Source: JAKEGK01 sp050116575
GTDB taxonomy: Bacteria > Pseudomonadota > Gammaproteobacteria > SZUA-152
DNA length: 15,235 nucleotides
Direction: 5' to 3'
Assembly: GCA_050116575.1 (NCBI GenBank)
Contig: JASFOJ010000117.1
Span: 1-15,235, forward strand
The stretch's first letter is position 1. Each line of letters begins with the position of its first letter. The notes below the pieces were generated by a model. The model saw only the letters and a program-made list of their open reading frames with translations. It did not search any database and was not told the DNA's origin. The position numbers and the translations under genes are program-made. Of this stretch, positions 1 through 10,500 are shown in pieces.

Positions 1-144
1 AATACCTGTTTCAGCAGTGGTATCAATTGTAAGCTTTTTGCGGAATGTCCAATCTTCGTTCCACCAGGCGAACGCCGAGCTTGAAAAGACAAAATTAGCG
101 AAAAGCAAAACCGACAGAATGATTTTTTTATTGGATATTTTCAT
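1..144 (-). CDS. Secreted DUF2341-like protein, N-terminal 48 residues only (runs off left edge)
   Basis: This is an open frame on the minus strand starting at the ATG at 144-142 and still open at position 1, so only 48 residues are visible. The start is a classic signal peptide: a basic n-region (MKISNKK), a hydrophobic core (IILSVLLFANFVF) and a likely signal-peptidase I site after SSSAFA (residue 26). The mature protein begins WWNEDWTFRKKLTID. From memory, this aromatic and basic opening matches DUF2341 proteins, many of which carry a ConA-like lectin domain and a C-terminal MotA/TolQ/ExbB proton-channel domain, or lie next to exbB/exbD genes. The ribosome-binding site is weak (GGTAG 3 nt before the ATG). 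The gene lies 272 bp downstream of the epimerase stop on the same strand. The signal peptide is directly visible. The family assignment rests on about 20 residues and is moderate. It could be another envelope protein. Confidence 0.6.
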   Translation of the reverse strand, partial: MKISNKKIILSVLLFANFVFSSSAFAWWNEDWTFRKKLTIDTTAETGI

Positions 145-416
145 TTTCTACCAGAGGTTTTTTAGGTCGATGTGATAGAGGCGTACCCCGTTGCACGAAT
201 AGTGTGGCGGATTATTGTTGCAGATTGATGACAGCCGGTTTTTGGCCAGTCAATGAATAATCAATACAAACCGCAATGACGGGATAACCATAAACTGTAG
301 AGGCCAACGTTAGAGTAACGATCAATAATCAGACAGCATGGTACAATTGAAGTGTTACATTTTGACAGTAACAAGGCCGATCAAATGACTGCCGGTATAG
401 CCAACAAATCCAGTTT
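145..416. other. Intergenic region between the epimerase and the DUF2341-like gene
   Basis: This 272-bp stretch lies between two minus-strand genes. I see no credible open frame with a ribosome-binding site in it. It is AT-rich and contains one perfect 6-bp inverted repeat (353-373) and two similar ATCAATAAT/ATAATCAAT patches (about 255-266 and 321-330). No stem-loop followed by a T-run was found, so there is no convincing intrinsic terminator after the epimerase. No good pair of -35/-10 boxes was found either; TTGACT on the minus strand near 249-254 has no matching -10 at the right distance. Whether the last gene is read through or has its own promoter cannot be decided here. Confidence 0.5.
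353..373. promoter_or_regulatory. Perfect 6-bp inverted repeat (TGTTAC-N9-GTAACA)
   Basis: The arms TGTTAC (353-358) and GTAACA (368-373) are exact reverse complements separated by 9 bases. The element lies about 44 bp past the epimerase stop and about 210 bp before the next gene. The dyad could be an operator half-site pair or a weak 3' hairpin. It is AT-rich and not followed by a T-run on the transcribed strand, so it is a poor terminator. A 6-bp dyad can arise by chance in a region of this size. Confidence 0.2.
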
Positions 417-1565
417 TTAAACTACCTGACGTGATGTCATATCCTGTTGCTGTTCTGGCAACCAGGTTTCAATGATTTCGACAATTCTTTGTGACGCTAT
501 GCCATCCCAGTTTTCCGGGATATTACCTGCCTTGCCGCCGGTGTACGTGATATGTTGAAATGCGGTCAGTATGTCCGCCACATCAGTTCCCACGATGGTA
601 TTGGTGCCTTCCGTTACCGTAATGGGCCGCTCGGTATTTTCCCGTAGGGTTAAACAGGGCACGCCCAACGATGTCGACTCTTCCTGAATACCTCCCGAAT
701 CGGTGAGGATCACACGAGCCCCCGCCATCAACCCGAGCATTTCGAGATACCCCACAGGATCCATAACATATAACCGGTGATTATCCAGCAAGCTATTCAG
801 AGCAAATTCATTGATACGATTTCGTGTTCGGGGATGAACAGGAAAAATCACCGGCAAATTTCTGGAGATCGTATTGACCACCTCCAGCAGCCGTTTTAGT
901 GTTGCGCCGTCATCGACATTGGACGGACGGTGCATGGTCAATAACACATAACCGTTTTTCCATTGTTTCCTGGTCACCGCATAACCGGGAACAAGTTTTT
1001 CGACAGAAACCGCCCTGGGTAATTGCTGCTTCAGGTTATCTATCATTACGTTACCGACGAAGTGTACGCGGCTTTTGTCGATACCTTCTTTTTCCAGGTT
1101 AAACAATGCCTGCCTTTCCGTAGTGAACAGCAAATCGGAAATCTGGTCCGTTAACACGCGGTTTATTTCCTCGGGCATGGACCGGTCAAAACTGCGTAAA
1201 CCCGCTTCCACATGAATGACCGGAATACCTTTTTTAACAGCAACCAGAGAGCACGCGATGGTGGAATTAACGTCTCCCACCACTAGTACCGCCGCGGGCT
1301 TTTCCTCATCCAATACCGGTTCAAAACGTCTCATAACTTCCGCAGTCTGTACGGCGTGGCTTCCCGAGCCCACTCCCAGGTCTATATCCGGCTCGGGAAT
1401 TTGCAGCTGGTCGAAGAATGTTTGCTTCAGGGACTGGTCATAGTGCTGGCCGGTGTGCACCAACCTGGCGGCCAGCTTTTCCGAGCCCGCCATGGCTTTC
1501 ATGATGGGAGAGATCTTAGTGAAATTTGGCCGAGCTCCCACTACGCACATAATAAGTTGTTTCAT
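417..1565 (-). CDS. wecB: UDP-N-acetylglucosamine 2-epimerase, non-hydrolysing (WecB/MnaA family)
   Basis: A 382-residue cytosolic enzyme of normal family length that interconverts UDP-GlcNAc and UDP-ManNAc, the precursor of ManNAc and ManNAcA residues in surface polysaccharides. The fold is two Rossmann-like domains (GT-B type). Visible family landmarks are GARPNFTK at 10-17 (R12, K17), GDVNST at 97-102 (D98), HVEAGLRS at 118-125 (E120), PEEINR at 131-136 (E132), MHRPSN at 211-216 (H212), HPRTR at 244-248 and DSGGIQEE at 289-296 (S290, E296). These align with the E. coli WecB residues D95, E117, E131, H213, S290 and E296, so the protein looks catalytically intact. The ATG at 1565 is 29 bp after the tpsA stop, with GGA about 10 nt upstream, which suggests translation from the tpsA transcript. 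No glycosyltransferase or UDP-ManNAc dehydrogenase is present in the window, so the final sugar product is unknown. The wecB symbol denotes the enzyme family; a role in enterobacterial common antigen is not implied. Confidence 0.95.
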   Translation of the reverse strand: MKQLIMCVVGARPNFTKISPIMKAMAGSEKLAARLVHTGQHYDQSLKQTFFDQLQIPEPDIDLGVGSGSHAVQTAEVMRRFEPVLDEEKPAAVLVVGDVNSTIACSLVAVKKGIPVIHVEAGLRSFDRSMPEEINRVLTDQISDLLFTTERQALFNLEKEGIDKSRVHFVGNVMIDNLKQQLPRAVSVEKLVPGYAVTRKQWKNGYVLLTMHRPSNVDDGATLKRLLEVVNTISRNLPVIFPVHPRTRNRINEFALNSLLDNHRLYVMDPVGYLEMLGLMAGARVILTDSGGIQEESTSLGVPCLTLRENTERPITVTEGTNTIVGTDVADILTAFQHITYTGGKAGNIPENWDGIASQRIVEIIETWLPEQQQDMTSRQVV

Positions 1566-1594
1566 GTTTTACGGTCCGTTTGTCTGTTCATTAG

Positions 1595-4500
1595 CTAATT
1601 GTTGTCTTTTCTGCTATTGCCGTTGTCGTCGTCCGAAGACTGTTCATCGCCCAAACCAATAACAAACACTTCAAGATACGACAACGCGGCATCCGCCACC
1701 GGCGTATCCGTGGTTGCGGATTCCGACGTACTGGCGACCGTTTCTTCCGCGGACTTACTGGCCGAGCTTGCCACGTCACTGACACCTGACAGGCTACCCG
1801 CCAAACTGGCGTTACCGGTGGGTACACCTACAGCAACATTAAACTCAATATTTTCAGCACCGACCACTTCGCGCGCGCCAATAGTAACGTTGGCGCCCGC
1901 TATACCCGCATCACCCGCATCCACAATGCCATTTATTGCAAAAAGATCCACGTCCCCGGCGTCCACATCGCCAGTGGCAATGGCCCGAATACCGCTGCCG
2001 TTAATAGCGCCGGCAAAATCAATCACCACATTACCGTTAACATCAAAACTAACATTAGGTTCAGGTGCCGAGACAGCGGTCTTAGCACCCCGACCTGCAT
2101 CGATATCGCCATAAGATGACCACATCAGGATATCTCCACCGAATAAGGTAAATACCCGCGACTGATTTACAATGTAGTTTCCATCCGTGAATGTATTTAT
2201 GCTGCCTTCGCGTTGTGCAACAACCCCTAACTTATTGGCTTTCTTCGTTGACTGCGCCAGACCACCATTTACCATCCCCCCTGGCACCAAAAGATCAATA
2301 TCTCCGCCATCCAGGGTATAGATTCGGCTGGCGTACATGGTCAAATTCCCGTCATAATTATTAATATCCGGGAACAAACTGGATATGCTATCAAATCCGC
2401 GTGAATAGTCCTGCGATCCGGTATTGCTGGCGTAGCGGCCCGACTCCCGCAATTCAGTAAAAAAGGAATGAATAATAACCGGCCGTTGCTCTCCTGATGA
2501 AAGTCGCGCAAATTGTTGTAGCGTATCTTTAGTCACAACCGGTTCACTACCAACACCATTTACTTTGTTAAGTTTAGCTACCGCGTCGTGTTGGTATTCA
2601 AGGGAAGCACCCAGCCTGTCAATGTCACGGCTCTCCATTCCAACGCGTTGTTCGAATTCCTGCTTTTGCGCGTCTGACATTACCGTATATTCATGGTAAG
2701 CATCCAAGGGCGTTAACGCGGTTTTGTTTAACTCATTTTGTACCTGCTGTGCGAGCTCTGCGGACTGGCGGTCAAAAGTCACGATATCGTGGAATTCCTG
2801 CACATCCTGTTCGCTGATATTTAACTGTTGCAGGAACACCATGCGTTCCGCGGAATCCGGACTAAAATGCTCCTCAAAGTAGGCCAGAGCGGAACCGTCA
2901 TTCAATTGCTGATTACCGCTCAAATCACGAAGGGACTGAGTAAATGCCGGCTGGCGCAAATGGACTTTCAGATAATCAGCCATGAACTGCTGGTAATCCA
3001 CACCGTCTCCTATCCCCGCCATGGCGATGATATCGGCACCCGAATCCGGCAACGCCGGATTTTGGAGGTTACCCAATGTTGCAATGCCGGCAGCGCCACC
3101 AAGATCGATATGGCGCTTTGCTAACAGGTCCAGTCGGCCCGGGCCAAAAATCTCAATCCGGTTTTTGACATTGTTATCGGGATTAAACCGGATATCACGG
3201 CCAGCGTAAAAGACAGAATAATCTTCCTCTTGAACGTGCTGTGCCTGGAAATCCACATCCTGGATGTCGTTTCCGGCAATGACCCGCGCCTGTTCGGCCA
3301 ATTTAAATTTTCCGGTGATGTTACCTGTGTTTGCAATGATATATACGGGATTGTGGTCACCCAAATGCAGCGGCGTTGGATTATGCTCATCCTGCAAAGC
3401 TTTTGCGTCCAATACAATTCCCTCAGTATGGGGCCTGGTGGGTGATGGCTGAGACAGTGGATTTGCATCGGACATATACAATATTTGATCAGTAGCAACA
3501 TCATTTTCCGCAATTAAAGTTAGATCGCCCTTTTGAGAGGGAAATAACACGATATTATTTTTAATGGCTATATCGCCGTTAAACGCGTTAACATGCAGCG
3601 TAGGTGCATATACAGACAAGTAACCCGATAGTGTTGCAGTACTGCCAAATGAGTCAGGATAAAGCAGCTGCAAACCCGATGCCGTTTTTGGTTGCATTGT
3701 GACATCACCAGCCAGACTATTAATGTTTACTTCCGCGTCCTCTGTATAACTGGCAAAGAAGGAAACAAAATTACCTCCGTTTATCCCCAGAGAAGCTGCG
3801 GATCGCGGTAACAACATCGGGCTGACGACTGATCCCACGACAATATCCCGGTTTGCGTTTACCGTCGCCGAGCCATCACCCATGATAATAAATGTCGGTT
3901 TGGGATTTATCTCTTCATTTTTCCTAAGGCCACCGCCGGCCTGTAAATGGATGTCACCGGCATTGGCAAACAACCCTCCGCCTTTGAAGTCACCACCCGC
4001 TTGAACCGTGAGATCACCCCCACCAAAAACTGTAAGATCCGATGTGTCGGCACCGGTTTGGATACCGGTAGTGGGAATACTGAATGATACGTTTTCAATA
4101 TCGGCACCTGCTTCTATATCGATATCGCCACCACCAAATGCCGCTATGCCTTGTTCAAACCGCGCAACATCAATTGCCCATTCGGTATTGACGGGAGTCG
4201 TAAAGTACTGCTTTCCTCCCTGACGCCACATCCATGGCACCACCATCTGTTCGGGAATAGTCTCCGAGACGATACTGCCATTCGCCGCAATACGGATATC
4301 GCCGCCGTTTTCCGGAAACTCATTAAAGCGCGCTCCAGCAGATAATTCAGTGAAGGGGAAACGGGGAAGACGCAGTACCTGGCCGTCCAGCGTATGAATA
4401 CCGCTGGTGAAGATCGTTGAGCTGCTATCAGCTAACTTAAGATCACCAGCAATATGAATATCTATATCCCCTGTACCAGTTCGAACGGTTGTTCCTGATG

Positions 4501-7500
4501 CAAGTGTCATATGGGCATCCGATCTGTACAGCATACTGTGTGGATTGACGCTATTAATGTCAGCACCGGATGTCAATTGGTAACTCCAGGATTCTCTGGT
4601 ATCAAGCCGTTGCCTTTCTGTAGATGGCAAACCGGGGCGAGGCGGTGGTAGTACTTCCACGAAATATCCATCCGTTAAACTGGACTGTAAGTCCAACGCA
4701 CCACCAGAACGGATGCTCAGCACTCCCGGTACGCTTTTGCTACCGTATTTCCAGTCATACAAATCCCAGCCTGATTCAACATTTAACGCAAGAGCATCAC
4801 CGGTTTTTATTTCCACGCCGGGCATAATCCGGATCCTGTCGTCGATGCTACTGTCGCTCATTTGGTTAATAGCATCCAGCAAGGCAGGCGCGCTATTTAA
4901 CATATAGTCCTGGGTTTCAGCGGCAATGCCATCGACAAAAATTCGATCAATAGTAACTTGGCCGTTAACACTAGCGGGTAACTCGCTATCGTCATAAACC
5001 TTAAACGCCTCAACATCGATGGTTTTCGCACCACTGATGCTGGTAACGGTATCACCAAGATCAAGTGTGGACACATTGTTCTGTGCGACTCTAAAGTGAA
5101 CCTTACCGTCCGCCATTACCGGTTGACCATCGGCAAGCAACGGCTCACCCTGGTAATCCAGCAACTGCTTGCTACCCCCGACATTGATCACGGCACCCTG
5201 CTCATTGTCAGGACCAGCAATTGTTATTGCTCCCGTTTCACTGGATAGTAGTACCGTGCCGCCTTCACCGTCCTCGCCGCCATTACCTTTAACATCGGGA
5301 TCATAAGCCGTTGCGCTTGCGTTGATATAACTCGTGCCGTGCGCAGCGATATCATCACGGGCGTAAAATTCAACGCGGCCTCCTTTAGTACCGGTGGCGT
5401 CGATGAGGGTATTGGCAAGATCAATGGCGCCCTGATCGGCGGTTAACGTCAGGTTGTGAGCTATAATGTCGAGTGGGGAACCATCGCCCGCCACGGTCAT
5501 GTCACCGTGTCGGAAACGGATATCCCGTGATTCGTTAAATTGCCCGTCATTGAGCATACGGTTTAAAGCGCGAAAATCTTCAATATCGTTTAAGTCACTC
5601 GCATCCAGATTCAGATAGGCGGGATCACTGGAATCAATATAGTTATTGATATCCAGTACAAAGCTCCCTTTTCTAAAACCATCCTGAGCATTTGCCAACA
5701 GGGTTCCCTGGAAACTGTTTTCTATCAGCGTCGGGTTGGCGGGGTTACTATTGTCAATTCTTCGCGGACCGCCACTTAGAATAGCAATGGATCCGGCATC
5801 GTTGCCGGCGGCACTGCCATTAGGAGTAGCCCCGGACACATCTATCAAGGAACCGCTTTCCAGAATGGCGAGACCGTTTTCAGCCTTAATCGTGACATCA
5901 CCTCCCCAGGAGCTGATCAATATTTCGTCACCCATTAATTTGGTACGACCGGCAACGTCAATGTGCGCATTGCCTCCCAGACGAACATCGCCGTTAACGC
6001 CATCCGCGTAAATGTCGATCGATCCGGAAGGTGCGATGATTGGCGCATCGATATCCACACTGCTGCCAGATATTGTGACCTTACCGCCCAATGATTGAAC
6101 CTCCGGTAACGGCGGCATATTACTTTGCCCTGGTAAAGAATAGGTAATGGCATGGCTGTTACTACCTGTGTTAGCGCTTATATTTAGATCGGCGCCGGTA
6201 GCCACTGTCATACGTTGGGCAGTCATATTGATGGAGCCATCGACGTCGATACCGCCGTTGCCTGCTCCGACTATCTCCCGGTCTGCTGTGATATTTAGCA
6301 TATCAAAGCCATCAATAGTAAACAGGCCGCCTTCAATTTTTATGTTACCTGCCGCCGGATTTGTATCCGTTTGTTGTGCCTGGCCGGCTATTACATTCAA
6401 TTGGTTGTTATTGTCATTGGTGCTGGCACCAGTAAACTCAATGTTTTGCGCATTGTTGAATGTAATATTATTGGCTGCCAGGACACTGTCCAGTGCATCG
6501 TCTGTTGCCACAAGACCGGGTGACTGAAGAATCAAATCGTTAATAAACGGATTACCGTTGTTATCTAACCCAACACTATTGCTCAACGCGATGGCGTTGG
6601 GACTTACCAAGATCAACTGGTTAAGGGACAACGAATCACTATCGTTGTCAGCCAGGCTGTTAATAAAGTCTGCGGTCAAATTCAACCCGTCGTTACCTGT
6701 ATGGCCCAAGTTTATTTGGTTTGCGCCGAAAGTGATGGAGCCACCGCCAGCGCTAATATCCCCCTCTAACGCAACATCCTGGCTAGACTCGACAATGATC
6801 GATGATGATGAAGCGATTTGCGCACCGGTTTCGATTACGACGGTTGCGTCGTTGGTGCCAACATTGGATCGCTGTATATCAATATGGGAATTTTGGGATA
6901 CACGAACCATGGCGCCATCGCCATCCAATACAATGTCCCTGGCAGGCCTGTTTATCTCTCCTGAAGAACGCAGGGCGCTGCCTGACTGCAATAAAATATT
7001 GGGCTCTGTTGCCTGTAGCGGATCCGAGCCCTTTGTTGCCAATATAATTTCAGGTGCTGTTAGTTCCACGCCGTCCGCGAAAACTATATTTTCAGCAGTA
7101 CTGTCAATATTAGTGACTTTGACGGTTTCATCACCGGATTGCTTTTCTCCTATCGTGCGCGCACCACCGAGTAACAAGCTTTCTGCTGCCAGTCTCTGCA
7201 GTTCATCGCCTGTTAGCTCAACGGCGTCAGTAGCTCCTGATTTTTCCCGCACAATACGAAGCGATGATGTGGAAATATCAACGTCAGCTCCCATGCCGGT
7301 GTAATCTGTTCCGCTTGCACCTGCGCTTTTGATGGTCTGCGGTGCCGACATAAATGTGCCTTCCAGGGTAATTTGATCCGTTGCGTCAAGGGACAATACG
7401 CCCGCGTCGCCGGGCAAGCGCGGCAGTATGAACGTATCAATCTCCTGTTTTTGTGTCAGAAAATTACTCAAACTTGTTTCCCGAATCTCGGAACGAAGAT

Positions 7501-10500
7501 GTGCATAATTACCGGACCTGACAACAAACCCACCGGCCAACTGGTCTTGCAAGGTGGTATTCATGGTAGTGACACGGCCGGACACTATTGGCGCCCCATC
7601 CAGGGTTTGAAGATTCAACCCGCTGGGCAGGTTTTGATAACCCGGTTGAGCAGTAACCAATACGGCGCCGGGCAACAATGCGTAGCGCGCCGGCAACAAG
7701 GGATACTCTCCTGCTTCCAACGTAACAAACTGATTGGCACCATCCTTTATTGCCACAGATTCATCGAGACTGAAACTTAAACCGGGTTCTATGTCCCAGC
7801 CCTCATAGATATTGGCATCGTAAGGCGCATAGCTATTTTGCAACCATGGCAATAATGCATAGGTGTTTTCCGATTGGGCAACGGCCGCGGAGGTTACGTC
7901 TTTGCTGCCACCCGGACCTTTCACAAACTCAAATCCCACCAATTCCCCACCACCACTGATATCTACAACAGCTTGAGGATCGACTTCCACTGAATCCGCA
8001 GTCAGAGACAGATGTTGCTCCGGTGCCGACCCATACCCTTTCGTGGTATAAATTGTCCTGTTGTTTGCGCCACCAGCCGCGGTGTAGTTCCAGGTATTTC
8101 CACCTTGGGAAGTTTCTCCAAAAGGAACTAACTCGACATCGGCGGCGGTCTGAGTAACACTGCCTTCCAGCAAGTTAACAGCCGATGGCGTATTATCGTT
8201 GGCGCCGACCATATCAATTTCACCCAATGGCGCTTTAACCACGCCACCCTGGTTAATAATATTGGCCTGTAGCGTGATTTTGCTTCCCGCTGATAACACT
8301 GGCACTGGATCGAAATCAACATCAGTCCGTTCAATATTAATTACACCGTCATCCGCCATACTTAATAGTGTAAAATCAGACTGCGTCGCAGCATAAAGCT
8401 GGTTAGCGCGTATATTAATATCACCGTTGACCGACACACCACTATTACTGCCACGCAAGCGAACGTCACCCAGGCTATGAACGGTGAACGTATCGACATT
8501 TTGCAGCAACATATTCCTCGTAAGCTCAACCAGATAAGTATTGTCGCCACCAACCAGTAATTTTTCAGGCCCCGCAGTGACAGGAACCGCGCCCGGTACG
8601 CCATCTGCGCCGCTTATGACAACATGTGGTGCATTTAGGCGTACTTCCTCGCCGACCCCATTCGACCCGGTATCTGTAATCTCAATTAACGATGAGGCAA
8701 CGGAGATAGACCGACCCATGTCAATATCCACACGATTATCGAACTGCAAGGTATCTGAACTCGATAAAGCCAGGGAATCAAAGCCTGATGATTGCAATTG
8801 GTCAACAGCAAATGATCCATTACCGGATTCCAATGGCGGCAAATCAGGACCTGTACTAGGGGCCGTGGAATCCGAAGACAGTGAACCTATTAACAGGGTC
8901 CAGGCGGTATTCTCAGTAGATGTGTATCCGAAACTCTCCCTGGGTTCGTTGAAAGAAAATGCATCGGCGAGCCTGCTATTCAGTGTTACATTGAGCGTGC
9001 CCCCCGTGGCTTTTTTATCGCCCACTGACGCCTGCATATCGCTAAGTATCCGCAGGCCCTCTGAAGCAGATACGCTGATACTGCCGGCGTTACTGGAAAG
9101 TTCCCGACGCTCATAGCGCCCCCCGGTAGCCTGGCCATCTTGATCCACATGAACGGGCGTTAATACATCAATGGTTTCCGTAGTTCCTGACACATTCAGC
9201 TGCGCGCCGGCCTCAAGATCCGCAAAACCGCCCTGCGACAGAATAGCGATGTCACCACCATCATATATTTCGCCAATCAGCAGATTTTCTTCGTTAGGTT
9301 GTAACTGGGCAACGCCAGCGACAGACAGGTGACTTGTTGGACTTAGCACTACACCGCGATCCGGATCGAATGGCATTACCACTTCGCTACCAGTGAGCCT
9401 GGAAAATCTAAAGTCTGATAACAACGAGATGGCGCCCCCTGGCGCCTTTATGTCGCCATTGATCAGCAACCTGCCGTTAGTCGACATGGTAACGAACGCC
9501 AACGGTTCTGTTTCTATGGACACCGAATCCGGTACTTCTAGCACCGGTAAGGGTGAGTTAAGTTGCGATATAACCGCAGACAGTTCCAGACTGACCGGTG
9601 GGCGCAAATGATCTGGCAGTACAACAGGATCGGCAAAATCACTCAGCAAAAGGTTATTGGGCTGGTTCTTAAAATTATTCGCCACGATATAATTATATGA
9701 GCGGGGCTGTATGGAGATTCCTTCCGTCAGAATCAGGTTACCGGCATTGGCGTTTATTGAGTAATTGGAAAATCCTCCCGATTGAAACAGGGAAACTGGC
9801 ACATTTACCATATTCAGGTCGTTTATACTTGCCAGGATAGAGTCCCTGTCCGGTGCCGCATTTTCAGATAGGGGCTTAAGAAATTCGTTGAAAATAACCT
9901 GTGGCGAAACGTTGATGTCCGGCGGCGTTCCTAATGCCCCCCAGGCATCAAACATCAGTCCGGCCAATTGCTCCTTGTTAATATCCTCAAACGCAATGTC
10001 AGGATTGCCGGATTCTGACCGCAGGGTTCGCAACGCCGTGTTATAGTTTTCCAAAAGGCGGTCTGCAAGGATGTCCGCACTGTCGTTATCAATCAAATTA
10101 TCCTGGCGTTGCCCCAAACCAGCACCGCCACCCGGTAAACTACTACCACCCGGCGAAACAACAATCTCCGGGAACGTCAGTTGAAGACTACCGCCCTGCG
10201 CTAATGAGAAGCTTTTTAAATTGAGGTTCTCGCCAACAGAGAAATGGGAATCGGGGCTAAGGTTAATGGTTATATCACCACCCCGACCGGCGGTATATTT
10301 CCCATTGGATTGCAGCCATGCGCCACCCGAGGCATCAATCGTCACGTTGTCGCCGATGCGCGCTACACCATTTTGGCTTTCCAGCTTAACGCTGATATCA
10401 CCGCCATTAAAAATAGTCGGCGCCGAATAGTCGATGTTCAGCCCGTTGACGGGATTGTACGGTGAATCGTTGGTCCACAAGCCTTCCGTTACCAGGCTAG

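Noticed and set aside
353..373. Inverted repeat considered as a rho-independent terminator for the operon
   Set aside because: The stem is only 6 bp and AT-rich, and no run of T follows on the transcribed strand.
145..416. A promoter with TTGACT as -35 for the DUF2341-like gene
   Set aside because: The hexamer at 16-18 bp spacing (CATCAA region) matches the -10 consensus poorly, so I cannot support a promoter call.
1599..2114. A 171-codon plus-strand open frame over the 3' end of tpsA
   Set aside because: Its Ala/Ser/Pro-rich product mirrors the Gly/Asp/Ala-rich repeat coding of tpsA in reverse. No independent support.
6558..7304. A 248-codon open frame on the plus strand antisense to tpsA
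   Set aside because: It lies wholly inside the tpsA frame, has a Ser/Pro/Ala-biased composition expected from reading periodic coding DNA in reverse, shows no recognisable domain, and has no convincing ribosome-binding site.
8541..9116. A 191-codon open frame on the plus strand antisense to tpsA
   Set aside because: Same reasons: low-complexity Ser/Pro-rich product, no family features, and complete overlap with a well-supported gene.
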